Shown here: piece after piece, positions 56,801-64,000 of the stretch
Position numbering within the stretch: position 1 is the first letter of the stretch
Layout of the letters: every line of letters begins with the position of its first letter
Source of the DNA: Pseudoalteromonas rubra
GTDB lineage: Bacteria > Pseudomonadota > Gammaproteobacteria > Enterobacterales > Alteromonadaceae
NCBI RefSeq assembly: GCF_001482385.1
Contig: NZ_CP013611.1
Span: 3,913,501 to 3,977,500, forward strand
Reading direction: 5' to 3'
Length of the DNA: 64,000 nt
Made by a program: the position numbers and the translations under genes
The notes under the pieces: model-generated
What the model saw: the letters and a program-made list of their open reading frames with translations, nothing else
Database searches by the model: none
What the model was told of the DNA's origin: nothing

Positions 56801-59800
56801 ATCCTGACCCGGCACCTGGTGTCGTGTTGTTTGAAGACATGAATCGCATTCAACTTAAATCTTATAAACTTAAGTTGAAAGTGCCTTCGGATGGCCTAAA
56901 AAATAAAAAGTACCAGGTTCAGTATTTTGACAGAAGAGCATTTCGTGCCGAATGGCAAGATTTAACGCCTTTAACAGACTCCACTCAGTTTGAAATATCA
57001 GCGCCGCGCTTAGGGGTAATGGATTATCGAGCGCGTACATGTAATAGACATAATATATGTACAGATGGTGCAAATATCACCATTGAGCACCCTAAAGTGA
57101 TTATTAGCAGTGTTGAAATCAATGGTTCTTGTGGAAGTAGTTGTGTGCGTATTCGGGGTCTGAATTTTTCCAACCCTTCTACCGTATCAATGCAGCACAA
57201 TGTTACCGCTGTGCCATTTGAGCATGGTGAAGACAAGGGTATTCACACGGTTAGGTACATCAGTGATCGCGAACTTCATGTCGATGTGGGTGACGAAGTA
57301 ATTAAAGCTTATACCAATGGTGGTATTGTTGTTTCGGTTGCCAACGGTATCAAAATCGGCGCTTCACGACCTTATCTTGCTGACAACACACATCAGGATG
57401 ACAACGATCATAAGTTTACTAGTCCAGTCTATAGTGCATCAGGTGTGCTCTATGCTGCCTATGACAATAAACTGTGTGCACATGACCAATACGGGTTTGC
57501 TGAGTGGTGTAGAAGCGCAGGTGCAAAGATCAGTGCAAAAGCGGTTTTATCTTATGACAGTGCGGACCGGGATGTGATTATGGTGGGGGCACATGATAAC
57601 TTCGTGTATGCCTGGAATCACCAGGGTGAACAAATATGGAAAACTGAAACGCGCGCGCCGATTTCGGCTGAAGGGCTTGTTGTAGGGCGTCCGTTTAATA
57701 CTGCTGACCTGTTTGTTGGCGCTTTAGACGGTGCGTTATATTCAATGACTGCTGAAACCGGGCAAGTTAATTACCTTTATAAGCTTGGTACCGGTATAGA
57801 AGATAAGCCCTTTTTGGTTGGTAATAGTGAAATCTGGGTTAAAACCAAAGACGGTAACATTACCATTATTGATCGTAATGAAGCAGGGCCAGGCGCTCTC
57901 AAATGGTCAGACTTACAAAGTTCACCGCTTTTAAATGCCTTTAACTTGGTGCAGGCAGCTGGCTGGGCACCGTCAAGCAGACAGCCACATTTACATACGC
58001 TGCTTAGATTGGGGTATGTGATTCTGGGGCGCGATCTGAGTCGCGAAGAATTATCTTTTCTTGCCTACGCATTGACGAACAATGTGACCTTAATAGAAAT
58101 TGCCAATGCGATGCTCGACACCGTTGAGGGGCTTTCCCGGCTCCCGGAAGCTAGCTCTACTGATACGTTTTATCGTTCTGTAAGTGAGTTTTTGTATCAG
58201 GAAAATCAAGATGCTCTTGCGGGCAAATCACGTCAAAAATGGTTGAGTGAGTTAAACACACACTTAACCCGGGGTGAGTTTATTGTCTATGTTGTGAGTG
58301 AACTGAACGCAGCAGCTCGCTTTCATCAGGTAACCAGCAGTACTCTTTATTATTACTATGGGTTTTGCCACTTACACAATCGTTGTGAAGAGCCTGTTGA
58401 CAGTGATGGTGATGGGATCAGCGATCAGGCAGAGCGTATTTTAAAGAGTAGTCCGATAGATCCTCGTGATGGACTGCTTGAGGCCCCCGCATTGTCTGGC
58501 AGAGCCATAGGCGGCGATATCGTTTTTAGCATGTCTTACGGGCGCGACATTACAGTGTTTGAGTTGTCGGATTTTGCCAGCAACACTGGACCCATCATCA
58601 TTAACGCAACGGGCAAAACGGCCGAGCATAGCCTGGTCCGGCGAAATGGAAGTCATACTTTTAATGTACGTGCGTGCTTGGATATTGAGCTGAGTGCTGG
58701 ACAAGTTGAACGTGCCTGCTCTGCGCCATCAGCAGATGAAACGGTCGTTGTCAATGATAGCCTCCTGGAAGTGCCAGTAAATCCAATCGCTGCGAGTGTA
58801 ACCAGGGCTGGTTATTCGATACCTACAACAGAACAGTCACAAGCGCACGAAAGTTATGCTGTGACGCCGGGCAGCTTTAGGGTGAATGAACAGGGGGCGT
58901 CCACGTATTCGGTGCCCATTAGTCTGCCAGAAGGGGTTGCGGGTGTTACACCTGAGGTCGCACTGAACTATAACAGTCAGCTGCCAGAAACCATGGTTGC
59001 AACAGGCTGGTCGTTGTCTGCGGGGTCTGAAATCAGTCGTTGTCGACAGACACAGGCACAGGATGGCCAGTTTAAAGCAATTAACCCCTTCGATCAGGGC
59101 AGTGATCGTTATTGTCTGGATGGTCTGCGCCTGATTATGACCTCGGGCGAAACGTCGGACCAATATGATGGTGTTGTCGGCTCAACTTATCGAACTGAGA
59201 TTGATAGCCAGCTTAGAGTAACCATAGAGGAAGGTGTTGAACCCTATACTAAACAGTTTGTTGTACAGGGGAAAGATGGCAGTAAACGGGTTTATGGTGG
59301 TACTAAAAATAGTCAGGCTGGGGGCAAGGTGACGCCGTCCCGCTGGTTACTGCGTAAAAGCATGGACAGTGTCGCTGCCAACCGCACTTTAGATGGTTCG
59401 AACGTAGTGCACTACGAATATATGCACAATACTCAAGAGTCAGATATACCCGGTCAGCTGGAGGTGGTGCTGAGCAAAATTAGCTACAGTAACAACGAAG
59501 TGCGCTTTAGTTATCAGGCCGGTCCGGCCCGGCGAAATAGCTACAGCATCGAGGCTGTCTCAGTTGCGAGTGTGGAGCGGGCACAGCTAACGGCAATTGA
59601 TGTGTATAACCACAACAAATCACAACTCAGGCACTACGATCTGGACTTCTCTCAGGCGCAAAACGGCACACGTCAGTTAATGTCAGTCAGAGAGTGTACG
59701 GATGATTCTGCACAAACGTGTAAGCGTCCTGTGACCTTTACTTACAACGACAGCCCGGGAGCTCAACGGTTTGTAAGCTACACCGAAGTTGCTTCGGGCG

Positions 59801-62800
59801 GTCGCATTGTAGCGACAACTCTGATGGATTTAGACGGTAATGGCTTGCCGTCTACGGTTGTGCTTAAACGCTATCACAATTCAAATGGCAGCCATGCACT
59901 TTGCGTGATTGATTACAGCACAGGAGAGCTATGTCAGGACATAGCAACCGATAATTCATCTGACCATGTGCAAATTCAGCCCTTTGATCCGGATGGAGAT
60001 GGCACCCAGTCATTATTGATCAACACCCGCGCGCATGACTCTGCGCAGGGGTCTGCTATTTGGCGTGTGTTTGACTACGATAGCTTAAATAGCCAGTGGA
60101 GCTACCGCACCATTAACGGAATGAATGGCGCTCGTAAAGTCAGGGCTGCGGACATCAATGGCGACGGGTTTGATGATTTCATTTATCTGAGCCGTTACGG
60201 CAGTACCGGTGGTGGTGGCGGTGGTGGCATACAGCCTAATACTGCTGAACCCAGCGCTATGTCGACGGCACCGCTGCAGCTGTGGGTACGATATAATAAC
60301 AGTGCTAGTCTGTTAATGGCACAATCGCGTGAAGTTGATGTGGCAATGGGTTTTCAGTATCCCCAGCAATTGGATGCCAACACCCCCTGGTATCTGGCAG
60401 ATGTGAATTTTGATGGTCTGGCTGATATTGTCACTTCAGCCTGCCCCACCAGCGGCTGTGAGCAACAGGGTAAGTGGGACACCATTTACGTGTTATACAA
60501 TGAAATAGACGCTTCAACGGGTGAGCAGAGTTTCACTGTGGGTGGTTCGCAACGTGTGACACACAGCGCATTACAGCTCATTGATATTAATCAGGATGGT
60601 TTGTCTGATTTTCTTTATAAAAACGAAGACAACAAGTGGACGGTTGCCGTCGTAAGGCCTTCTTTATTCAGTGGACTACGCTTTGATGGACAACCTCAGG
60701 TTTTGCCAAAACCACAACATGGTTCTATCTCAGGTGATAGCTTTCATGTGTCTCCCATTATAGGTGATGTCGATCAAAATGGCATATCAGAACTCTATGT
60801 CGTGGGGACCGAAATGGACAGGTATCAGAAGTATGCTTTGTATCGCTATGAGTGGCAGCCTGAAAGCCAAACACTGACGCATAGTAATAGCTCAACAGAC
60901 ATCTTCTCGCTGGATTTTGTGCCCCGATTTCAGGCTTACGGATACTTCAGTGATTATGATCTGGATGGTGCGGCAGATCTGATCCTCGCTGAACCGGGCC
61001 AGATACGGGCTTTTCACCAAACTACCCGTTCGGCTTTCCCCGGTTTATTGAGTACTGTTACGCAAGGGTTTGGCACGAAAACCAAGGTCCAGTATGGGCG
61101 GATGACAGATCCAAGCCTGTACATTAAAGGGGAACCAGAAAGGACCCGCGCGCTAGAGCAACAAAGCGGCCAGCGGATCATTGACCTGATTGGCCCGTCT
61201 GTGTTGGTTGAGCGGGTGGAAACCGAGGCAGAAGATACCCGCAGTAATGTGAGTGATCACACAATTACTGTGCGTTACAAGTACGCTGGCGCACGCATGC
61301 AGTTCGGTGGTCGGGGTATGCTTGGTTTTGAGTCTTTGACTACCAGCACCTATAAAGGGGGGCATACGTTTAAGACGACGACTGAGTACCAACAGGCGTT
61401 TCCGTACATTGGCATGCCAGAACGTACAACCAAAACAATGCACAGTAGTAGTGGTAGCTACTTACTTAGCAAAGCCATGAATCAGTACGCGAAAATATCC
61501 ACGCCAGCTGCTAACGGTTTGAGGTATTACGCAGTATACAATGGCACTGCACGAGAGTGCAGTGCCCGGGTTGATGCACAATACAATGGGGATATTAGTT
61601 ATGGTGTGGCGGGCTATACCTGTAGTGAAACAGACATGGAGCAGGATAAGTACGGTAATGTGCTTAAATCGACTACCTCAACCTACAACAGTACGGATGC
61701 AGAAGCGTTTGTTAGCAGCGGCCCTGCAAGTAAGTCGGTTCAGAGTAAGCACATAGTCAATCAATATTATACTGGTCTGGCGCTTCAGTTAGGTCGCTTA
61801 AAGAGCGCAGAAGTGACCACCAGGCGCAATGAAAGCGAAGAGGGAAAAATTGTTCGCAATAGCGCATTTACCTATTACACCTCTGGTGAACACATAGGCT
61901 TGCTGAAAGAAGAGGTTGTGGCATCTGAAGGCGGATGTGACGCATACCTCAAAACCACCTACAGCTACAACAGTTGGGGCAGTATTACAGGAAAATCGAC
62001 TGGTGGGAAAAAGTGCTCAAATGCGGACGATGAGCCTCAAACGCGTACAACGAAAACGAAATATACCATTGATGGGCGATATGTTACGAGTACGCAAAAC
62101 AGTCTGTTCACTGTGCAGACGGTACTGAGTCGCAATAAATTTGGCCAGGTTACGCGCAGTCAGAACACCGATGGCGTGATCACCACCTCTTACTACGACG
62201 CGTATGGTCAACAGGTTGGCCAGCATCAGGGAAGTGGATCGCAACAGAGCACGCTGATGCAACACTGTCCGTCGGATGCGCCTTTGCAGTGTTTTGTAAT
62301 GCAGGAAAAACGAGTGAACGCAGAGCTGTTATCCAGAACCTATCTGGATAAGTATGGCCGGACATTGGCCAGTGAGCGCCTCTCACCTGCCGGGATATGG
62401 CTGCGTGCAACCTCAGAGTATGACAAGTTCGGCCGAGTGGTAGAAGTAAAACCAGCGGGTCTGGAAGCACAGCTGAGCACTTATGATGCCTTTGACCGTA
62501 TCGTGTACAGTCAGGATACCCAGAGCAATTTGAACACTTTCGTCAGCTTTGATGGTCTGACCACGACCACTTTGGTGAATGGAGATATTGCTGGTGGCAA
62601 TCAGAGTAAAACTGTGACGCGTAATGCGCTCGCAGAAGTGGTGTCGGTAACGGATAACAACGGCCAGACACTGACCTATACGCACAATGCAACTGGTCAG
62701 CTACTCAACGTGCGCTCTTCGGCAGACGGTGGCAGTGAATTGATCATTAATACCTACGATCCAGTCACGGGCCGTAAAACGAAAACAGAGGATAAAGACC

Positions 62801-64000
62801 GGGGAACCTGGTCCTATACTTACACCCCATTTGGTGAACTGCAAACTCAGACCGATGCCAATGGCGTTGTATCGACCTTTAGTTACGACGAACTCGGCCG
62901 CAAAGTCGGGTTGTCGACGAGCAAGGGGGAGACTGCCAGCTGGCACTATGATGATCAGAAACCACACCGCCTTGACCGTGAGGTAAGCGGCAACTGGTCC
63001 CGTCACTATGTTTACGACGCATTGGGTCGGGGGGTTGCCTCAGTCACAGACCTTACTGGCGCCAGTCAATGTGCCAACAAGGTAACTTATTCTTCATCGA
63101 CCAGTGATATCAGATTCACAGACAACAGTCTGGCCAATCCGGTTGAATCCGGTTGTGTGATGCAGTTGACCCAGTTCGACCAGTACGGCAGGGTGTGGCA
63201 ACAGTTTGATGATTACCGCCGCAGTAACTCGGGCCAGTGGGTTGAAGCTCGCGGCCAGCGTCTGGTCTATATGGCGGGACAGGTGACCGAGAAGTACGAA
63301 GCCCGGGAGGGCCAGAATGGCAAGCGCTATTATGCACTGGGCCAGCAGGACAGTGCTGGACGTACGACCAGCTATTTCAAGGGTCACTTCAGCATGCAGC
63401 TGGGTTACGCACAAAATGGCAGCCTGAAAACACTGGGCACGGATGGTGTTCACGGCCATATTCAGCAGCATACCTACACCTTTGATGGCATGGGCAATCT
63501 GACCAGCAGACAGCTAACAGGAGAGAATGAAGCCACAAAGTTTGCTTATGATAAGTTGAACCGGGTTACCTCGGTGAATGGCTCCTTACACTATCAATAT
63601 GATGACAACGGCAATCTCACTCATAAAGATGGCTGGACGCAAGTCTATGGTCAGGATGGAGATCCTTTGCATGCACTCAGTGAGCGCAGTAAAGGCACTC
63701 AGACGGAAACCTTTAGCTACGATGCTAATGGCAACGAGACCAGTGCCACTATTTACCTGCATAGTGTAGGCACCACGCGTGATATCACCTATAGCGGGCG
63801 CAATAAAGCCACCCGTATTAAGGTGGGTAATGCCACCACAGACTTTGCGTATGATGCAAACAACCTGAGGTTTAAGCGCACCGAAGGCAGTAAAACCATC
63901 TTTTATGTTGGCAATCTGGAGTTGGTAAAAGATACCAGCCAACCCGAAGCTGAAAAATATCTTATCCGTCGCAGTATTAATGGGGATGCCATTCAGACTT
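53839..64000 (+). CDS. Giant secreted SpvB/Rhs-repeat protein (3' end outside window)
   Basis: The frame is open from ATG 53839 to the right edge: 3,387 residues with no stop. A signal peptide ends TPAFA before NVATPS. Residues about 30-1190 are Ig/FN3/TIG-like beta domains. A PQQ-like propeller lies at about 1195-1360 (DRDVIMVGAHDNFVYAWN, FVGALDGALYSM). A Ca-binding-like DSDGDGISDQAE is near 1521. A SpvB-type domain starts near 1675 (PGSFRVNEQGASTYSVPI). FG-GAP/VCBS-like repeats (DLDGNGLP, DINGDGFDDF, DINQDGLSDF) run from about 1995 to 2380, with a seven-Gly run at 60208-60228. A TcdB-like middle piece (GRGMLGFESLTT) follows, then Rhs YD repeats from about 2785 (YDKFGRVVEV, YDELGRKVG, YDDNGNLTHKDGW). 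The toxic or core-sealing C-terminus lies beyond the window. Related proteins are Tc-toxin and Rhs polymorphic toxins; the cargo is unknown. Confidence 0.85.
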   Translation, partial: MHSLTRVYMYFISCVLLLLWLTPAFANVATPSFTNNPGKFYLFLAEKKQLCTQGGLTVQKGYATPMVLSFIDPEDRQTVGANYFELSMRKPSGSSVTVLPEGSGMHFDYDFSEQEAGSYRLMARYRYNVSDELALEVPDPWFYCGYLIDIVKKTVPAVSVSVLRQDDYDSTVDLEYSVKDEGSDVKSLTVCEFESPRVCDHLKTETDPEMNKVYKLGAQSVSVSNSKRFRISAVDSFGNVDSEIVEVAATVERDQNSEVFVNLYHPDGTELNYTAFHKDSTTVNAKVTITDPDSQSYNWPKAAELITGGTSKTLGAGKIKVGSSLKQYDCNFPSSSVTCVSTGLKIQESKTLKAEAGGGTASRTIKIAKRPVISGLRLDKVYAFQGEQVQVDFRLADRVLDISDLKICVVTRSSQTLEHCPQSDLTLLPSCDKNIVQGGEVMTCRATFEAPASNPAGYQVYVSVSDSDITDWYATSKLDFIVVPFAGIMIKTLSNSIEHPFARNSTQTIKVGVGRLSASSARLQKIALLFNDTEVATKQLNCESILPQASDRQQMTEFSVDWPIDSALPEKIDLKAKAWDCAPEPNTVTTATSKPFYIAPVVLEVPQVDSVSSDGRYVKVKLKRIEHAASYEVLQNGNNKKATISASALNLEARFEPGAGYAFTYCAKAFGTGSVEPVIGTGEHCKSLLHNYPAPTFKAISTNQFNAYTLSWSDRKGNEIFHLLRRKKGESLWGEWQEIVSQSAVSFAVNDLEQGVYEYKVRACFSVTGAQESLCAESNSKEIRHMQAAPSSARVGFNCTSCPITINGLYFSKQAKVELKPNKNGGVWRSLNQPIIACKETSCEIKASISGELLQSYYNGNEGLLVRISNFPPNSSQNTLTISVNDGDLPIPAVPNVTVEDIGDGQLQLTVVPGTDDVDVVSYNIFENGADQALVSISHNADSLTTNISKTHDHHGHDYSYCAQAVNKFGKVSSIGDKEQCSGVTLHYPDPAPGVVLFEDMNRIQLKSYKLKLKVPSDGLKNKKYQVQYFDRRAFRAEWQDLTPLTDSTQFEISAPRLGVMDYRARTCNRHNICTDGANITIEHPKVIISSVEINGSCGSSCVRIRGLNFSNPSTVSMQHNVTAVPFEHGEDKGIHTVRYISDRELHVDVGDEVIKAYTNGGIVVSVANGIKIGASRPYLADNTHQDDNDHKFTSPVYSASGVLYAAYDNKLCAHDQYGFAEWCRSAGAKISAKAVLSYDSADRDVIMVGAHDNFVYAWNHQGEQIWKTETRAPISAEGLVVGRPFNTADLFVGALDGALYSMTAETGQVNYLYKLGTGIEDKPFLVGNSEIWVKTKDGNITIIDRNEAGPGALKWSDLQSSPLLNAFNLVQAAGWAPSSRQPHLHTLLRLGYVILGRDLSREELSFLAYALTNNVTLIEIANAMLDTVEGLSRLPEASSTDTFYRSVSEFLYQENQDALAGKSRQKWLSELNTHLTRGEFIVYVVSELNAAARFHQVTSSTLYYYYGFCHLHNRCEEPVDSDGDGISDQAERILKSSPIDPRDGLLEAPALSGRAIGGDIVFSMSYGRDITVFELSDFASNTGPIIINATGKTAEHSLVRRNGSHTFNVRACLDIELSAGQVERACSAPSADETVVVNDSLLEVPVNPIAASVTRAGYSIPTTEQSQAHESYAVTPGSFRVNEQGASTYSVPISLPEGVAGVTPEVALNYNSQLPETMVATGWSLSAGSEISRCRQTQAQDGQFKAINPFDQGSDRYCLDGLRLIMTSGETSDQYDGVVGSTYRTEIDSQLRVTIEEGVEPYTKQFVVQGKDGSKRVYGGTKNSQAGGKVTPSRWLLRKSMDSVAANRTLDGSNVVHYEYMHNTQESDIPGQLEVVLSKISYSNNEVRFSYQAGPARRNSYSIEAVSVASVERAQLTAIDVYNHNKSQLRHYDLDFSQAQNGTRQLMSVRECTDDSAQTCKRPVTFTYNDSPGAQRFVSYTEVASGGRIVATTLMDLDGNGLPSTVVLKRYHNSNGSHALCVIDYSTGELCQDIATDNSSDHVQIQPFDPDGDGTQSLLINTRAHDSAQGSAIWRVFDYDSLNSQWSYRTINGMNGARKVRAADINGDGFDDFIYLSRYGSTGGGGGGGIQPNTAEPSAMSTAPLQLWVRYNNSASLLMAQSREVDVAMGFQYPQQLDANTPWYLADVNFDGLADIVTSACPTSGCEQQGKWDTIYVLYNEIDASTGEQSFTVGGSQRVTHSALQLIDINQDGLSDFLYKNEDNKWTVAVVRPSLFSGLRFDGQPQVLPKPQHGSISGDSFHVSPIIGDVDQNGISELYVVGTEMDRYQKYALYRYEWQPESQTLTHSNSSTDIFSLDFVPRFQAYGYFSDYDLDGAADLILAEPGQIRAFHQTTRSAFPGLLSTVTQGFGTKTKVQYGRMTDPSLYIKGEPERTRALEQQSGQRIIDLIGPSVLVERVETEAEDTRSNVSDHTITVRYKYAGARMQFGGRGMLGFESLTTSTYKGGHTFKTTTEYQQAFPYIGMPERTTKTMHSSSGSYLLSKAMNQYAKISTPAANGLRYYAVYNGTARECSARVDAQYNGDISYGVAGYTCSETDMEQDKYGNVLKSTTSTYNSTDAEAFVSSGPASKSVQSKHIVNQYYTGLALQLGRLKSAEVTTRRNESEEGKIVRNSAFTYYTSGEHIGLLKEEVVASEGGCDAYLKTTYSYNSWGSITGKSTGGKKCSNADDEPQTRTTKTKYTIDGRYVTSTQNSLFTVQTVLSRNKFGQVTRSQNTDGVITTSYYDAYGQQVGQHQGSGSQQSTLMQHCPSDAPLQCFVMQEKRVNAELLSRTYLDKYGRTLASERLSPAGIWLRATSEYDKFGRVVEVKPAGLEAQLSTYDAFDRIVYSQDTQSNLNTFVSFDGLTTTTLVNGDIAGGNQSKTVTRNALAEVVSVTDNNGQTLTYTHNATGQLLNVRSSADGGSELIINTYDPVTGRKTKTEDKDRGTWSYTYTPFGELQTQTDANGVVSTFSYDELGRKVGLSTSKGETASWHYDDQKPHRLDREVSGNWSRHYVYDALGRGVASVTDLTGASQCANKVTYSSSTSDIRFTDNSLANPVESGCVMQLTQFDQYGRVWQQFDDYRRSNSGQWVEARGQRLVYMAGQVTEKYEAREGQNGKRYYALGQQDSAGRTTSYFKGHFSMQLGYAQNGSLKTLGTDGVHGHIQQHTYTFDGMGNLTSRQLTGENEATKFAYDKLNRVTSVNGSLHYQYDDNGNLTHKDGWTQVYGQDGDPLHALSERSKGTQTETFSYDANGNETSATIYLHSVGTTRDITYSGRNKATRIKVGNATTDFAYDANNLRFKRTEGSKTIFYVGNLELVKDTSQPEAEKYLIRRSINGDAIQT

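Noticed and set aside
60208-60228. Phase-variable microsatellite in the giant gene
   Set aside because: The seven Gly codons are mostly GGT with GGC changes; repeat units are in multiples of three, so slippage would only alter the Gly run and not switch the gene off.

Overview
The window looks like a chromosomal segment of a marine gammaproteobacterium of the Alteromonadales, most likely Pseudoalteromonas or a close relative. This is inferred from gene content and order: pspF-sapABCDF divergent from pspABC-ycjX-ycjF, phhA-phhB, barA facing away from rlmD-relA-mazG-pyrG-eno, mutH-rppH-ptsP-TauE-lgt-thyA, and a Vibrio-type polar flagellar block (flgT/flgO/flgP, flgA-flgM-flgN, cheV-cheR). No species assignment is possible from reading alone.

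Layout. (1) 1-5.2 kb: the 3' end of a SyrP-like TauD dioxygenase, then a membrane-fusion protein, an ABC ATPase and a large duplicated FtsX/MacB-type permease. This looks like the tail and export module of a natural-product (probably nonribosomal peptide) cluster that begins left of the window. (2) 5.2-15.8 kb: the sap peptide/polyamine transporter genes downstream of pspF, and the divergent phage-shock genes pspA, pspB, pspC with ycjX and ycjF. A GG-N10-GA sigma-54 type promoter lies before pspA. (3) 16-18.5 kb: methionine gamma-lyase, then phenylalanine hydroxylase and pterin carbinolamine dehydratase behind a TyrR-like box. (4) 18.6-29 kb: housekeeping block barA, rlmD, relA, mazG, pyrG, eno. 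(5) 29-36.3 kb: a small secreted orphan, mutH, a DnaA-box-like cluster, rppH, ptsP, a TauE/SafE transporter, lgt, thyA. (6) 36.4-42.9 kb: an unusual chaperone-usher locus with two DUF4402-type pilins, a PapD-like chaperone, an usher with a C-terminal SPOR-like tail, and two paralogous SPOR-type lipoproteins at its ends. (7) 42.9-51.4 kb: three tandem FlgO-type lipoproteins, tRNA-Arg(CCU), flgT, flgP, an inserted ImmA/IrrE peptidase plus membrane protein pair, flgN, flgM (clear sigma-28 promoter), flgA, cheV, cheR. (8) 51.5-64 kb: a small zinc-ribbon protein, a gene-poor AT-rich stretch, then two overlapping genes for secreted proteins. The second is a giant SpvB/Rhs-type protein (at least 3,387 residues) that runs off the right edge.

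How it fits together. Most of the window is conserved core genome: stringent response, nucleotide pool, cell-envelope stress and flagellar assembly. The parts with the most unexplained biology are the chaperone-usher/SPOR locus, the FlgO triplication beside it, the ImmA/membrane-protein pair inside the flagellar block, the DnaA-box-like cluster between mutH and rppH, and the two-gene secreted SpvB/Rhs system placed where flgB is normally expected after cheR.
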